DNA of 64,000 nt, from positions 99,630 through 163,629 of the forward strand of contig JAGYJU010000006.1 in assembly GCA_018401965.1 (NCBI GenBank). The letters run 5' to 3'. This document shows, in pieces, positions 1-10,818 of the stretch. Position 1 is the first letter of the stretch, and every line of letters begins with the position of its first letter. The notes under the pieces are model-generated. The model had not been told where the DNA came from. It did not search any database and saw only the letters and a program-made list of their open reading frames with translations. Origin of the DNA: Roseicyclus sp. GTDB lineage: Bacteria > Pseudomonadota > Alphaproteobacteria > Rhodobacterales > Rhodobacteraceae. The position numbers and the translations under genes were made by a program.

Positions 1-141
1 GAGGCCGGAAGGGTGCGGTTCCCCACGGGGATAATCGGGACCGCGCATTGCCTCAACATTCTATCGACAGTGTTTCAAAAAATCACCGAAAAACCGGCAG
101 TTCCGGCGAAAATCCGCCGATGGGGCCGGGGCAGGGCGCGC

Positions 142-966
142 TCAATCCGCCAAGGGCCAGTAGAAATCCGGCGGAAGCCCCGCTTCGGCCCGCTTTTCCT
201 CGTTGAAGGGCGGTTTCAGCGCGCCGTGGAAATAGCGGCGCACAAGATCATGAAAGGCATCTTTCGGGTCCATCTCGTGTCGGCCGCACAGGAAATGGAA
301 CCATTTCGACCCGTAGGCGACATGGTGCACTTCTTCTGCATAAATGACCTGCATCGCGGCGACGGCCTGGGTTGCCGCGGGGTCATCCTTGGCGCGCGCG
401 AAGACCTCGATCATGCCCGGTGTCACGTCCAGGCCGCGCGCCTCCAGCACCATGGGCACGACCGCCAGCCGCCCCAACAGGTCATCGGCGGTGTCTTCGG
501 CGGCGCGCCACATTCCGGCATGGGCGGGCAGGGCGCCGTAATGGCTGCCCATCGCCTCCAGGCAATCTGCTATAAGATTGAAGTGCTTCGATTCCTCGTC
601 GGCCGCGCGCACCCAGTCATCGTAGAACCCCGGCGGCATCGGGGTGTCGGTGAAGCGCGCGATGATATCCCAGTGCAGATCGACGGCGTTCAGCTCGATA
701 TGGGCCACCGCATGCAGGATCGCGCGGCGGCCATCGGGCGTGCCGGGGCGGCGGCGCGGCACATCGCGCGGGTCCAAAAGCGCGGGCGCGCCGGGGCGTG
801 CGGGCCGGTCGGGGGGCGATGCGCGCCCGATCTCGGGCTTCGCGCCGGTGGCGCGCGCATCCTGCCACAAGGCGGCATAGCGGCGCGACAGGGCGGTCTT
901 TTCGCGGGCATCCGCGGTGGTCAGAACCGCGTGGGCCATCTGGGCAAGGGGGATCATCTCGGTCAT
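142..966 (-). CDS. DUF455 family ferritin-like protein
   Basis: The product is about 274 residues and matches the DUF455 family, whose members have a ferritin-like four-helix fold. Glu and His residues recur in helices (AHIELNAVDLHWD, ADEESKHFNL, YAEEVHHVAYG), as expected for a carboxylate-bridged di-metal site. The biochemical function of the family is not established. I chose the ATG giving MTEMIPLAQMAHAVL because the 14 upstream residues are Pro-rich and unlike a family N-terminus. It is followed on the same strand by nothing recognisable (positions 1-141 hold no gene I can see) and is preceded by bcp. The family call is fairly firm; any role is inference. Confidence 0.8.
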   Translation of the reverse strand: MTEMIPLAQMAHAVLTTADAREKTALSRRYAALWQDARATGAKPEIGRASPPDRPARPGAPALLDPRDVPRRRPGTPDGRRAILHAVAHIELNAVDLHWDIIARFTDTPMPPGFYDDWVRAADEESKHFNLIADCLEAMGSHYGALPAHAGMWRAAEDTADDLLGRLAVVPMVLEARGLDVTPGMIEVFARAKDDPAATQAVAAMQVIYAEEVHHVAYGSKWFHFLCGRHEMDPKDAFHDLVRRYFHGALKPPFNEEKRAEAGLPPDFYWPLAD

Positions 967-1031
967 GCGCTTGACATGCAGGCCGGGCGGCGCCGGGTCA
1001 AGCGGCACCGCCCCCGTTGCATGCCAGACCC

Positions 1032-1493
<462 letters not shown>

Positions 1494-1628
1494 GCAAAAC
1501 CTCTGTGTCTGCTGGGCAAGGTCAAATGGGCGCGGGCGCGCGGTGCCGTTTGCAAGCTAGGCGGTTTGCGGCGAAGATAAACCCCAAAGACCGCGACACC
1601 CAAAGACCCGGAAGAAGACAGGCAAACC

Positions 1629-4600
1629 ATGGTCCCCAACGGCGATACATCGGGCGCAGGCCGGGCGGCGGCGCGGCGTCGGCGCTGGCTTTGGCTGGCG
1701 CTGATCGTGCTGGTGCTTGTGCCGCTCGGCGCGGCCGGCGCGCTTTGGCTGCGGCTGGGGGCGGGGCCGCTGGCCTTGCCGCCTGCCGTGACTGCCCGGA
1801 TCGAGGCGCGGATCGATGCGGCGATGGTCGCCAACGGGGTGTCGCTGGGCCGGGTGGAGATCCAGCGTCACGACGGGCCCGGCGCGCTGTCGCTGCGCCT
1901 GGTCGACGTGGTGCTGACCGATGCCGATGGAGGGCCGCGCGCCGCCTTTCCCATGCTGGCCGCCCGGCTGTCGCGCGCAGGCCTGTTGCGCGGGCAGGTG
2001 CGCCCGGTCAGCGTGGCGCTGTCGGATGCCGGCCTGCAACTCAACCGCGATGCGCAAGGCCGGATCGACCTGGCCCTGACCACGGGCGAGGCGGCCAGCA
2101 GCCAAAGCCTGACCGACACGCTGGCGCGGCTTGATGCGATGTTGTCGGCCCCGGTCTTTGCCGCGCTGGACGAGGTGACGGCCACGGGGCTTTCGCTGGC
2201 GATGGCCGATGAGATGACCGGGCAGGTGTTGCGCGTCAGCGATGCGCAGATGCGCCTGGTCCGCCGCGACGGCACGCTGACCCTGACCATGGGCGGCGCG
2301 CTTGCCGCGAGCCGGGATGCCACCATCGACCTGGTCCTGACCCGCACCGCAGGGCTTGGCGAAACCAGCATCGGCTTTGGTTTTTCCAACCTTGCCGCGC
2401 GGGACGTGGCCACCATCGGCCCGGCGCTGGCCTGGGTCGATCTGATGCGCGCGCCGATATCGGGGTTCCTGGGCGGGGCCTTGAAGGACGACGGCACGCT
2501 TGGCGATCTGCGCGCCGCGCTCGACATCGGGCCAGGGCAGCTGCGCCTTGATGCGGCGACCGCGCCGTTCCGGTTTGACCGGGTGGCCAGCGCGCTGCGC
2601 TACCAGGCCGACACGGGCCGGATCAGCTTTGACAGCCTGACGCTGGCGGCCCCGGAATTGTCCTTTGCCGCCAGCGGCCATGCCGATATCGACCCCGATG
2701 GCACAAGCTATGTCGCACAGTTCCGGATGGCCGACATCATGCTGGCACGCCCCGACCTGTTTGCCGCGCCGCTTGGCCTTGACGCGGCCTTTGTCGATCT
2801 GCGCCTGACGCTTGGGCCGCGCCTGATGATCGAGATCGGGCAGGCGGTGCTGCGTGATGACGGGCTCGACCTGCGCCTGCGCGGCCATGTGGCGGCGGAT
2901 ACGGCCGGCGTCACGCTGGCGCTGGATGCCCATCTGCCGCAGGTCGCCACCGGCCAGATCATGACCTATTGGCCTCAAAGGGCCATTCCCCGGACCCGGG
3001 CCTGGATCGATCAGCACCTGCAGGCAGGCACTGTGAGGGGGGTGGATTTTTCGCTGCGCGCCGGGCCGGGGCGTAGGCCCGATTACACGCTGGGTTTCGA
3101 TTTCGACGGCGTGACGCTTGCCCCGCTGCCACATCTGCCCCCCATCACCGAGGGGCTTGGCTACCTGACGCTGACCGGCCCGCGCCTCGTGCTGCGGCTG
3201 GATCAGGGGGCAATGACCGCGCCGGGGGGCGGTGTCGTGGCCTTGGGCGGGTCGGAATTCGTGATCGAAGATACCCGGCCGCGCGGGCCCGATGCGGTGA
3301 TCGACCTGGCGCTGTCGGGGGCCGTGCCCGATGTTCTGACGCTCTTGACCGCGCCGCCGGTACGGCTGTTGTCCCAGGGCGGCCTGACCCCCGCGCAGAT
3401 CGGCACCGGCACGATCACGGCGCGCGGCCAGATCGCCACGCGGCTGATGCGCCAGGACGGGATGGGCGCGGCGCGCTATGGTTTTGAAGGCGAGATTTCG
3501 GATTTCGCCTCGGACATGTTGGTGCCGGGGCGCAGCCTTGCGGCGGACAGGTTGCAGATCGTCGTTGATCCGCAAGCGGTGGCGATTTCGGGGGCCGCAC
3601 GGTTCGACGGCGTGCCGGTGTCTGGGGAATGGACGCGGGCGCTTGGCCCCGATGCGGCGCCCGAAAGCCGCGTGGCCGCCCGCGCGCGCCTGTCACCCGA
3701 TGATCTTGCGGCCCTTGGCGTCCGCCTGCCCGATTGGATGCTTTCGGGGCGGGCAGCGGCCATGCTGGAGCTGACATTGCCAGATGGCGGGGTGCCGCGG
3801 ATGCGCCTGTCCAGCGACCTGGCGGGCCTGCGGCTTGCGCTGCCGCCGCTGGGCTGGGCCCTTGCCGAAGAGGCGACCGGCCGGCTGGAGGCAGAGATCA
3901 CCCTGGGGCCTGCGCCCGCCATCACGCGCCTGTCGCTGGATGCGGGGGGGCTGGTGCTGGACGGGCGGATCGACCTGGCCGATGGCGGCGGGTTCGGCCG
4001 GCTTGTGGCGGATCGGTTCCGGCTGGCCCCCTGGCTGGATGTCGCGGGCGTGGTGCAGGGCCGCGCGGATCGCCCCCGCGATCGAGATCACCGGCGGCAC
4101 GCTTGACCTGCGCGGCGCGCCATCGGTCGGGGCCGCCGGGGCAGGCGAGCGGGGGGCCGATCACCGCCACGCTGGATCGGTTGCAGGTCAGCGACGGCAT
4201 TGCCCTGACCGAATTGAGCGCCGAATTGACCGCCGAGGCGGGCCTGTCGGGCCAGTTTCGGGGCCGGGTCAATGGCGAGGCCCCCGTTTCGGGAACGCTC
4301 TTGTCAACGCCCACTGGCCCCGCCGTGCGGGTGCGGGCCGATGACGGTGGCGCGGTGTTGCGCGCGGCAGGCGTGTTCCGGACCGCCCATGGCGGCACGA
4401 TGGACCTGATCCTGCAGGCCACCGGCCGCGACGGAAGCTATGACGGCACGCTGTCCATCGACGGGCCCCGCCTGCGCGATGCGCCGGTGATGGCGGAATT
4501 GTTGAACCTGGTCTCGGTCGTGGGCCTGTTGGAACAGCTCAGCGGCGAGGGGATCAACCTGGGCGAGGTGGACGCCGATTTCCGCCTGACGCGCGACCAG

Positions 4601-4897
4601 GTTATCTTGCGCCAGGGCACGGCGGTCGGGTCATCGCTGGGCCTGTCGCTGGATGGCACCTATGGCCTGGCCAGTCGTGAACTGGACATGCAGGGCGTGG
4701 TGTCGCCGCTTTACCTGGTGAACGGGCTGGTCGGGGCCTTGTTCGCACAGCGCCGCGAAGGTCTGTTCGGGTTTTCCTACCGGTTGACGGGGCAGGCCGG
4801 AAACCCGCAGGTCGCGGTCAACCCTTTGTCGATTCTCACCCCCGGCGTGTTTCGCGACATCTTTCGCAGGCCGCCGCCTGACCTGGCTGGAAACTGA
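1629..4897 (+). pseudogene. AsmA/YhdP-like (DUF3971-type) protein, interrupted by two frame breaks
   Basis: A long, membrane-anchored protein: a short basic N-terminus (RRRRWLWL), one transmembrane helix near residues 17-38, then about 1,000 residues of beta-rich repeats typical of AsmA-like bridge proteins thought to move lipids between membranes. The reading frame changes twice: near 4069-4078 (run of five C in gatcgcccccgcg) and near 4151-4156 (run of six G). Between the breaks a third frame encodes AIEITGGTLDLRGAPS, which fits the protein. Removing one base from each run restores one open frame of about 1,088 codons. This pattern favours sequence error over true decay. The stop codon overlaps the queA start (TGATG), so the two are probably coupled. 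Confidence 0.78.
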
Positions 4898-5952
4898 TGA
4901 AACTGGATGATTTCGATTTCGACCTACCCGAGGCGCTGATCGCGACCCGGCCCGCGCGGCCAAGGTCTTCGGCGCGGCTCTTGCTGGCCGATGGCGCGCG
5001 CACCGAGGATCGGCATGTGTTCGAGCTGCCGCAGATCCTGCGCCGGGGCGATCGGTTGGTGCTCAACGACACCCGCGTGATCCCCGCGCGACTGACCGGC
5101 GAGCGGTTGCGCGAGACACCCGAAGGGCCCGTGCGCGCCAAGATCGAGGTCACCTTGATGGAACCCCAGGCCGATGGCACCTGGTCGGCGCTGGCCAAGC
5201 CGCTGCGCAAGCTGGGCCTGGGCGAAACCGTGGTGTTTTCGCCCGAACTGTCGGCCGAGGTGGCCAGCCTGGCCGAGGGGCTCTGCCTGCGCTTCAACCT
5301 GGCAGGCAGCGATTTCGACGCGGCGCTGAACGCGGCGGGCGCCATGCCCCTGCCGCCCTATATCGCGGGCAAACGCGCCCCCGATGACCGCGACCGCGAA
5401 GATTACCAGACCATCTGGGCCAAGCGTGCGGGCGCCGTGGCCGCCCCCACCGCCAGCCTGCATTTCGACGAGGCGCTGATCGCGGCGCTGACACAGGCGG
5501 GGATCGATTTTACTTTCGTCACCCTGCATGTCGGGGCGGGCACCTTCCTGCCGGTGACGGTCGAGGATGTGACCACCCACAAGATGCATGCCGAATGGGG
5601 CGAGGTGCGCGCGGGTGCCGCCGATGAAATCAACGCGACACGCGCGGCGGGCGGGCGGATCATTCCCGTGGGCACCACGGCGCTGCGGCTGATCGAAACG
5701 GCCGCCGATGCCGATGGGTCGATGCGCCCCTATGAAGGCGACACTGACATTTTCATCTATCCCGGCTATGCTTGGAAGGTCACGGACGGGTTGATGACCA
5801 ATTTCCACCTGCCCAAGTCGACGTTGATGATGCTGGTATCGGCCCTGATGGGGCCAGAGCGCGTGCGCGAAATCTATGCCCATGCCATCGCGGATGGCTA
5901 CCGCTTCTTTTCGTATGGTGACGCGTCCTTGCTTATACCGTCGCACCCGTGA
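4897..5952 (+). CDS. queA: S-adenosylmethionine:tRNA ribosyltransferase-isomerase
   Basis: QueA transfers and isomerises the ribosyl group of SAM onto 7-aminomethyl-7-deazaguanine in tRNA, making epoxyqueuosine. The 351-residue length is normal. Family landmarks are the N-terminal [47 protein letters not shown] and the C-terminal [17 protein letters not shown]. The ATG overlaps the stop of the AsmA-like gene by one base, pointing to translational coupling. The partner enzyme Tgt is encoded in this window near 59-60 kb, so the queuosine genes are not clustered here. Confidence 0.96.
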   Translation: MKLDDFDFDLPEALIATRPARPRSSARLLLADGARTEDRHVFELPQILRRGDRLVLNDTRVIPARLTGERLRETPEGPVRAKIEVTLMEPQADGTWSALAKPLRKLGLGETVVFSPELSAEVASLAEGLCLRFNLAGSDFDAALNAAGAMPLPPYIAGKRAPDDRDREDYQTIWAKRAGAVAAPTASLHFDEALIAALTQAGIDFTFVTLHVGAGTFLPVTVEDVTTHKMHAEWGEVRAGAADEINATRAAGGRIIPVGTTALRLIETAADADGSMRPYEGDTDIFIYPGYAWKVTDGLMTNFHLPKSTLMMLVSALMGPERVREIYAHAIADGYRFFSYGDASLLIPSHP

Positions 5953-6014
5953 CAGACGGGGGGGGCCTGGTCCCCTGACCATTCGGCGGCCAGGCCAAGG
6001 AAAGGCGACACGAG

Positions 6015-7331
6015 ATGATTTATGTTCTGCGCAATTCCTGGGCCCTCTTGCTGGGCATGTTCCTGTTGCAGATCGGCAATGGCCTGCAAGGGTCGCTGAT
6101 GGGGGTGCGGGGCGCGATCGAGGGGTTTTCGACCTTTGAAATCTCGCTCATCGCGTCATGCTATTTCGTGGGCTTCCTGGGCGGGTCGCGCTTTGCGCCG
6201 GTCTTCATCGCCAAGGTGGGCCATGTGCGGGTCTTTGCGGCGCTTGGGTCGTTGGTGTCGGCGACGCTGATTTCCTACCCGCTCTTGGCCGATCCCTATG
6301 CCTGGATGATCCTGCGGGTGATCCTGGGGTTCAGCCTGTCGGGCATCTATGTCACCGCCGAAAGCTGGCTCAACGATGCCTCGACCAACGCGACGCGGGG
6401 GCAGGCGCTGTCGACCTATGTCTTGTTCCAGATGCTGGGGCTGGTCGCGGGGCAGGGTATCCTGTCGGCGGGCGATCCGTCGGGGTGGTTGTTGTTCGTC
6501 ATCCCCTCGATCCTTGTCTCGCTCAGCTTCGCGCCGGTCCTGTTGTCGGTGCAGCCCACGCCATCTTTCGAAACCTCGCGCCCGATGAGCCTTGTGGCGC
6601 TGTATCGCGCATCGCCCTTTGGCGTTGTCGGGATGGGGCTTTTGGGCTGTGTCTTTGCCGGGCAATACGGCATGGGCGCGGTCTACGCGACCGAGGCGGG
6701 GCTGAGCCTGGGGCAATTGTCGGCCTTCGTGTCGACGATCTTCGTCGGCGGCATCATCTTGCAATATCCCATCGGCTGGATGTCGGACCGGATGGATCGC
6801 CGCCTGTTGATCATCATCTGCGCCGCGCTGGCGGGGGGGGTGTCGCTGCTTGGGTATTTCTTTGGCGATGTCTACCTGTTGCTTCTGGCGGTCGGTGTCT
6901 TGTCGGGCGGGTTGTCGCAACCGCTCTATGCGCTGCTCATCGCCTATACGAATGATTACCTGTCGCCGCAGGAAATGCCCGCCGCCTCGGGCGGGTTGCT
7001 GTTTGTCAACGGCCTGGGCGCGATTGCCGGGCCGCCGATCATCGGGCTTGGGATGGGGTGGCTGGGCGCGGGCGCCTTTTGGCTGGTTCTGGCCGCGATC
7101 CTGTTCATCACGGCGCTGTACGGCGTGTGGCGGATGACGCAACGCACCTCGGCCTATGCCGAGGAAGGCGATTACGACGCCGTTCCCTATGCCAATCTTC
7201 TGCCCGGCACTGCATCGCCTGTTGCGGTCGAGGCCGCGCAGGAGTTGTATGTCGAGGCGGCCGAGGAAATCGCCGACGCCAACGAGGCCGCAGAGGCTGC
7301 AGAGGCCGCGCTGGACGGGCGAGCCGGATAA
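6015..7331 (+). CDS. MFS transporter (YcaD-like)
   Basis: A 438-residue major facilitator with about twelve hydrophobic segments. The loop GWMSDRMDRRLLI between TM8 and TM9 is the MFS signature, and the first half has GSRFAPVFIAKVGHVRVF at the matching place. The best family match I can recall is the YcaD-like group, whose substrates are unknown. The C-terminal tail of about 50 residues is very rich in Glu and Ala (EAAEEIADANEAAEAAEAA) and probably a cytoplasmic helix or coiled coil. The gene follows queA by 62 bp, a gap that contains a small hairpin (GCCTGG/CCAGGC), and precedes the DUF924 gene by 15 bp, so the latter two are likely cotranscribed. Confidence 0.86.
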   Translation: MIYVLRNSWALLLGMFLLQIGNGLQGSLMGVRGAIEGFSTFEISLIASCYFVGFLGGSRFAPVFIAKVGHVRVFAALGSLVSATLISYPLLADPYAWMILRVILGFSLSGIYVTAESWLNDASTNATRGQALSTYVLFQMLGLVAGQGILSAGDPSGWLLFVIPSILVSLSFAPVLLSVQPTPSFETSRPMSLVALYRASPFGVVGMGLLGCVFAGQYGMGAVYATEAGLSLGQLSAFVSTIFVGGIILQYPIGWMSDRMDRRLLIIICAALAGGVSLLGYFFGDVYLLLLAVGVLSGGLSQPLYALLIAYTNDYLSPQEMPAASGGLLFVNGLGAIAGPPIIGLGMGWLGAGAFWLVLAAILFITALYGVWRMTQRTSAYAEEGDYDAVPYANLLPGTASPVAVEAAQELYVEAAEEIADANEAAEAAEAALDGRAG

Positions 7332-7346
7332 GGGAAAGGGCCAAGG

Positions 7347-7928
7347 ATGCGCAAGGCAGAGGTCAACCGCGCCGGCGAAGTTCTGACCTTTTGGGAAGAG
7401 GCGGGCCCCGCGATGTGGTACCGGCAGGACGACAGTTTCGACCGGTCCATCCGTGACCGGTTCGGCGCGCTTTGGGACAGCGCCAGCCGGGGCGCCTGCG
7501 ACGGCTGGGCGGTCGGGCCGCGCGGCGCGCTGGCCTTGCTGATCCTGCTCGATCAATTCCCGCGTAACATGTTCCGCGCCAGCCCCCGCGCCTTTGCCAC
7601 CGATGCCCAGGCGCTTCGGATCGCGCATCTGGCGCTGTCTTGCGGCTGGGATCAGCGGATCGCGCCGCCCCTGCGACAGTTCTTTTTCCTGCCCTTCATG
7701 CATTCCGAACGGCTGACCGATCAGGATCGCGGCGTGCGCCTGTTCGTGGCGCGGATGGATGGGGGCGACAACATCCTGCATGCCCGCGCCCACCGCGAGG
7801 TGATCCGCCGTTTCGGCCGGTTTCCCTATCGCAACGCGGCGCTGGGGCGGGCCACCACCCCCGCCGAACAGGCCTTCCTGGATGCGGGCGGCTATGGCGC
7901 CATGCTGCGCGAGATGACGCCAGCCTGA
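7347..7928 (+). CDS. DUF924 family protein
   Basis: A 193-residue soluble protein of the DUF924 family. It shows the family motifs WYRQDDSFDRSIRDRFG near the N-terminus, LALLILLDQFPRNMFR in the middle and FFFLPFMHSERLTDQ in the second half. The fold is all-helical and TPR-like; no biochemical role is established. It begins 15 bp after the MFS gene with its own ribosome-binding site (agggaaagg), and is probably the last gene of that transcript. The next gene, lpd, follows a 112-bp gap that contains a strong palindrome. Confidence 0.86.
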   Translation: MRKAEVNRAGEVLTFWEEAGPAMWYRQDDSFDRSIRDRFGALWDSASRGACDGWAVGPRGALALLILLDQFPRNMFRASPRAFATDAQALRIAHLALSCGWDQRIAPPLRQFFFLPFMHSERLTDQDRGVRLFVARMDGGDNILHARAHREVIRRFGRFPYRNAALGRATTPAEQAFLDAGGYGAMLREMTPA

Positions 7929-7994
7929 CTGCACGAGCCTTGCACCGGGCGCAAACCCGCCTGCGACCCAAGGGCGATTGCCCGCGCGCGCGAA

Positions 7995-8016
7995 ATTTGT
8001 TTAACGTTGAACAAAT
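7995..8016. promoter_or_regulatory. 22-bp near-perfect palindrome before lpd
   Basis: The arms ATTTGTT and AACAAAT are perfect, and the inner bases continue the dyad with a single mismatch (10 of 11 pairs). It is markedly AT-rich against its surroundings and ends 24 bp before the lpd start codon, so it probably overlaps the promoter or leader. It has the size and symmetry of a dimeric repressor operator. I cannot name the regulator. Confidence 0.55.
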
Positions 8017-8040
8017 GGGATGTCGGGAGGAGAACGACCC

Positions 8041-9435
8041 GTGGCAGCACAGAATTTCGACGTTATCGTGATCGGCGCGGGCCCCGGCGGCTATGTCGCC
8101 GCCATCCGCGCCAGCCAGTTGGGCCAAAAGGTCGCCATCGTGGAACGCGAACACATGGGCGGCATTTGCCTGAACTGGGGCTGTATCCCGACCAAGGCGA
8201 TGCTGCGATCGTCCGAAGTGTTCCACCTGATGCACCGCGCCAAGGAATTCGGGTTGAAGGCCGACAACATCGGCTATGACCTGGACGCGGTGGTCAAACG
8301 GTCGCGGGGCGTGGCCAAACAGCTCAATTCCGGCGTCGGCCACCTGATGAAGAAAAACAAGGTCACGGTCTTCATGGGGGCTGCAACCCTGCCCGCCAAG
8401 GGCCGCGTGTCGGTCAAGACCGACAAGGGCACCGAGGAGCTGACGGCCAAGAACATCATCCTGGCCACGGGCGCGCGGGCCCGCGAATTGCCGGGGCTGG
8501 AAGCCGACGGCAAGCGGGTCTGGACCTACAAGCACGCGCTGGTGCCGCCGCATATGCCGAAGAAACTGCTGGTGATCGGGTCGGGTGCAATCGGCATCGA
8601 ATTCGCCAGCTTCTACAACACGCTGGGTGCCGACACGACCGTGGTCGAGGTGATGGAGCGCATCCTGCCCGTGGAAGATGCCGAGATTTCGGCCTTTGCC
8701 AAGAAATCCTTCGAAAAGCAGGGAATGAAGATCATCACCAAGGCGATGGTCAAGAAACTCGACCGTGGGGCCGACAAGGTCACGGCCCATATCGAGGTGG
8801 ATGGCAAGATCCAGACCCAGGAGTTCGACACGGTGATTTCCGCCGTCGGCATCGTCGCCAATACCGAAGGCCTCGGCCTCGAGGCGCTGGGCGCCAAGAT
8901 CGACCGCAGTTTCGTGGTGACGGATGAGTATTGCCGGTCCGGTGTCGAGGGGCTCTATGTCATCGGCGATGCCACCAACGGGCCGTGGTTGGCGCACAAG
9001 GCCAGCCACGAAGGCGTGATGGTCGCGGAACTGATCGCGGGCGGGCATCCGCATGCCGTCAAGCCCGAACAGATCGCGGGCTGCACCTATTGCCACCCGC
9101 AGGTCGCCAGCGTGGGGCTGACAGAGGCCAAGGCCAAGGAACGGGGCTTTGACGTCAAGGTCGGCCGCTTCCCCTTTATCGGCAATGGCAAGGCGATTGC
9201 CTTGGGCGAACCCGAGGGCATGATCAAGACGGTCTTCGACGCCAAGACCGGCGAATTGCTGGGCGCGCATATGATCGGGGCGGAAGTGACCGAGCTGATC
9301 CAGGGCTATGTGATCGGCCAAAAGCTGGAAACCACCGAACAGGATCTGATGGAAACCGTCTTCCCGCATCCGACCCTGTCGGAAATGATGCATGAATCGG
9401 TTCTGGATGCCTATGGGCGCGTGATCCACATGTAA
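8041..9435 (+). CDS. lpd: Dihydrolipoamide dehydrogenase (E3)
   Basis: The flavoprotein E3 subunit of 2-oxo acid dehydrogenases and the glycine cleavage system, reoxidising dihydrolipoamide with NAD+. FAD-binding GAGPGGY is at residues 12-18, the redox disulfide is C43-LNW-G-C48, the NAD-binding motif is IGSGAIGIEFASFY, and the C-terminal catalytic dyad is His443/Glu448 in HPTLSE. The 464-residue length is normal. I chose the GTG at 8041 because GGAGGAGAA stands six bases upstream; an earlier ATG at 8020 would add seven residues and overlap that site. There are no dehydrogenase E1/E2 genes beside it, so it may serve several complexes. LipA, which makes the lipoyl cofactor, is encoded at 26.5 kb. 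Confidence 0.96.
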   Translation: MAAQNFDVIVIGAGPGGYVAAIRASQLGQKVAIVEREHMGGICLNWGCIPTKAMLRSSEVFHLMHRAKEFGLKADNIGYDLDAVVKRSRGVAKQLNSGVGHLMKKNKVTVFMGAATLPAKGRVSVKTDKGTEELTAKNIILATGARARELPGLEADGKRVWTYKHALVPPHMPKKLLVIGSGAIGIEFASFYNTLGADTTVVEVMERILPVEDAEISAFAKKSFEKQGMKIITKAMVKKLDRGADKVTAHIEVDGKIQTQEFDTVISAVGIVANTEGLGLEALGAKIDRSFVVTDEYCRSGVEGLYVIGDATNGPWLAHKASHEGVMVAELIAGGHPHAVKPEQIAGCTYCHPQVASVGLTEAKAKERGFDVKVGRFPFIGNGKAIALGEPEGMIKTVFDAKTGELLGAHMIGAEVTELIQGYVIGQKLETTEQDLMETVFPHPTLSEMMHESVLDAYGRVIHM

Positions 9436-9488
9436 GCCTGCGCCGACGCGTGATCCATATTTTGGCCCGCGCAGGCGCGGGACAAACC

Positions 9489-9517
9489 GGGCGGCCCCTT
9501 TGGGGTCGCCCTTTTTT
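9489..9517 (+). terminator. Rho-independent terminator after lpd
   Basis: A 10-bp stem, GGGCGGCCCC and GGGGTCGCCC (one G-T pair), closes a three-base loop and is followed by six T residues. It lies 53 bp past the lpd stop codon. Confidence 0.88.
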
Positions 9518-9607
9518 CGTGGGTTTTCCACGGCTTTTTCCGGGGCGATGGCCCGGTGCTGCCTCTTGCGCTTGACCGTGACCGCGCGCGCGGCCAAGCA
9601 CGGCGCC

Positions 9608-10744
9608 ATGGCGCATCCCATCCCCCATCTGCCCGACCGCACGCCCTGGGCGCTGATTGCCGCGCTGTACGCGGCGGGGCTGATTGCCGCCGGGCAATTC
9701 GCCAAGGTCTCGCTGACGCTGGGGCCATTGGCGCTGGCCTATCCCGGCTCGCCGGTGGCCTTTGCGGTGTCGGGCGTGGCGGTGATGGGCATCGTGTTCG
9801 GGGTCTATGCGGGCGGCATCACCGCAAGCATCGGGCCGCGCCGCGCGATCCTGCTGGCCTTGGCCGTGTCGGCGGCCGCAGGGCTTGGGCAGGCGCTCTT
9901 GCCCGCCTTTCCGGTCTTGATGGGGTTGCGGGTGATCGAAGGGGCCGGGCATCTGGTCCTCGTGGTGGCGATCCCGACCTTGATGGCGGGGCTGGCCGCG
10001 CCGCGCGACCGGGGGCTGGTGATGGGGCTATGGGCCACGTTCTTCGGCGTGGGCTTTGCGCTTGCCGCGCTGGTCCTGGGCGAGGGTGCGGCCCCGGCCT
10101 ATGCCGCCCATGGGGCGCTGGCGGGGCTGATGGCGGTGATCTTGTGGAAGATGGTGCCGCGTGGCGTGGTGGCCGCGCGCCGCCCCTTGCCCCGGCTGGC
10201 CGATCACCTGGTGATCTATACCACGCCGCGCCTGTTTGCGCCGGCACTTGGCCATGGCATCTATGCCTTTGCCTTTCTGGCGCTTGTCACCTACCTGCCC
10301 GAGGCGCTGGCCGCGCCCTGGCTTGCGCCGGTCTTGCCGGTGGTGGGAATCGTGGGGTCGCTGGCGGCGGGGGCAGTGGCGCGGGACGTGGCGCCGGGGG
10401 CCTTGGTCGCCGGGGGCTTCCTGGCGATGGCGGCGATCTTCGGCCTGGCCCTGGCCTGGCCCGGCCAGGCGGCGGCGCTGTCGGTTCTGGCGATGCTGGT
10501 GTCGGGCATCGTGGCGGGCGGCGGGTTTGCGGCCGTGCCCGCGCTCAACACCGGCGACGCCGACCGGGCGCTGGCCAATGGCGCGCTGGCCCAGCTTGGC
10601 AATATCGGCACCTTCGCGGGCACCCCGGTTCTGGCGGCGCTTGGCGGGGGCGCCAGCCTGCCCATGGCCATCGCGGTGGGCGTTTTCGGGGCAGGGGCGA
10701 CGGCGCTGGCCTATCGCGCCGCCAATCGGGCAAATGTTCGCTGA
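9608..10744 (+). CDS. MFS transporter (CynX/NimT-like)
   Basis: About 378 residues with eleven to twelve hydrophobic segments and the spacing of an MFS permease. Gly/Ala-rich helices such as [27 protein letters not shown] fit the TM2-TM3 region. The substrate cannot be told from sequence. I use the ATG giving [14 protein letters not shown]; an in-frame ATG at 9548 would add 20 residues that look non-coding. The last codons overlap the LexA box that precedes uvrA, so the uvrA promoter lies within the 3' end of this gene. Confidence 0.8.
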   Translation: MAHPIPHLPDRTPWALIAALYAAGLIAAGQFAKVSLTLGPLALAYPGSPVAFAVSGVAVMGIVFGVYAGGITASIGPRRAILLALAVSAAAGLGQALLPAFPVLMGLRVIEGAGHLVLVVAIPTLMAGLAAPRDRGLVMGLWATFFGVGFALAALVLGEGAAPAYAAHGALAGLMAVILWKMVPRGVVAARRPLPRLADHLVIYTTPRLFAPALGHGIYAFAFLALVTYLPEALAAPWLAPVLPVVGIVGSLAAGAVARDVAPGALVAGGFLAMAAIFGLALAWPGQAAALSVLAMLVSGIVAGGGFAAVPALNTGDADRALANGALAQLGNIGTFAGTPVLAALGGGASLPMAIAVGVFGAGATALAYRAANRANVR

Positions 10745-10750
10745 ACGTTC
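10736..10750 (+). promoter_or_regulatory. LexA (SOS) box before uvrA
   Basis: GTTCGCTGAACGTTC matches exactly the alphaproteobacterial LexA operator GTTC-N7-GTTC. It overlaps the stop codon of the MFS gene and lies about 69 bp before the uvrA start. uvrA is a standard SOS gene, so placement and sequence agree. Confidence 0.87.
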
Positions 10751-10818
10751 CGATATTTCGGTTGGAGACTCGCCGCGAGCCGCCTATCTGTTGCGCAATG
10801 GTTAACAGGGGTCGGTCC

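Noticed and set aside
1..141. Partial gene at the left edge
   Set aside because: No frame gave a recognisable protein segment.
1557..3575. A 672-codon open frame on the minus strand
   Set aside because: Antisense shadow of the AsmA-like gene; Arg/Gln/Pro-rich with no domain.
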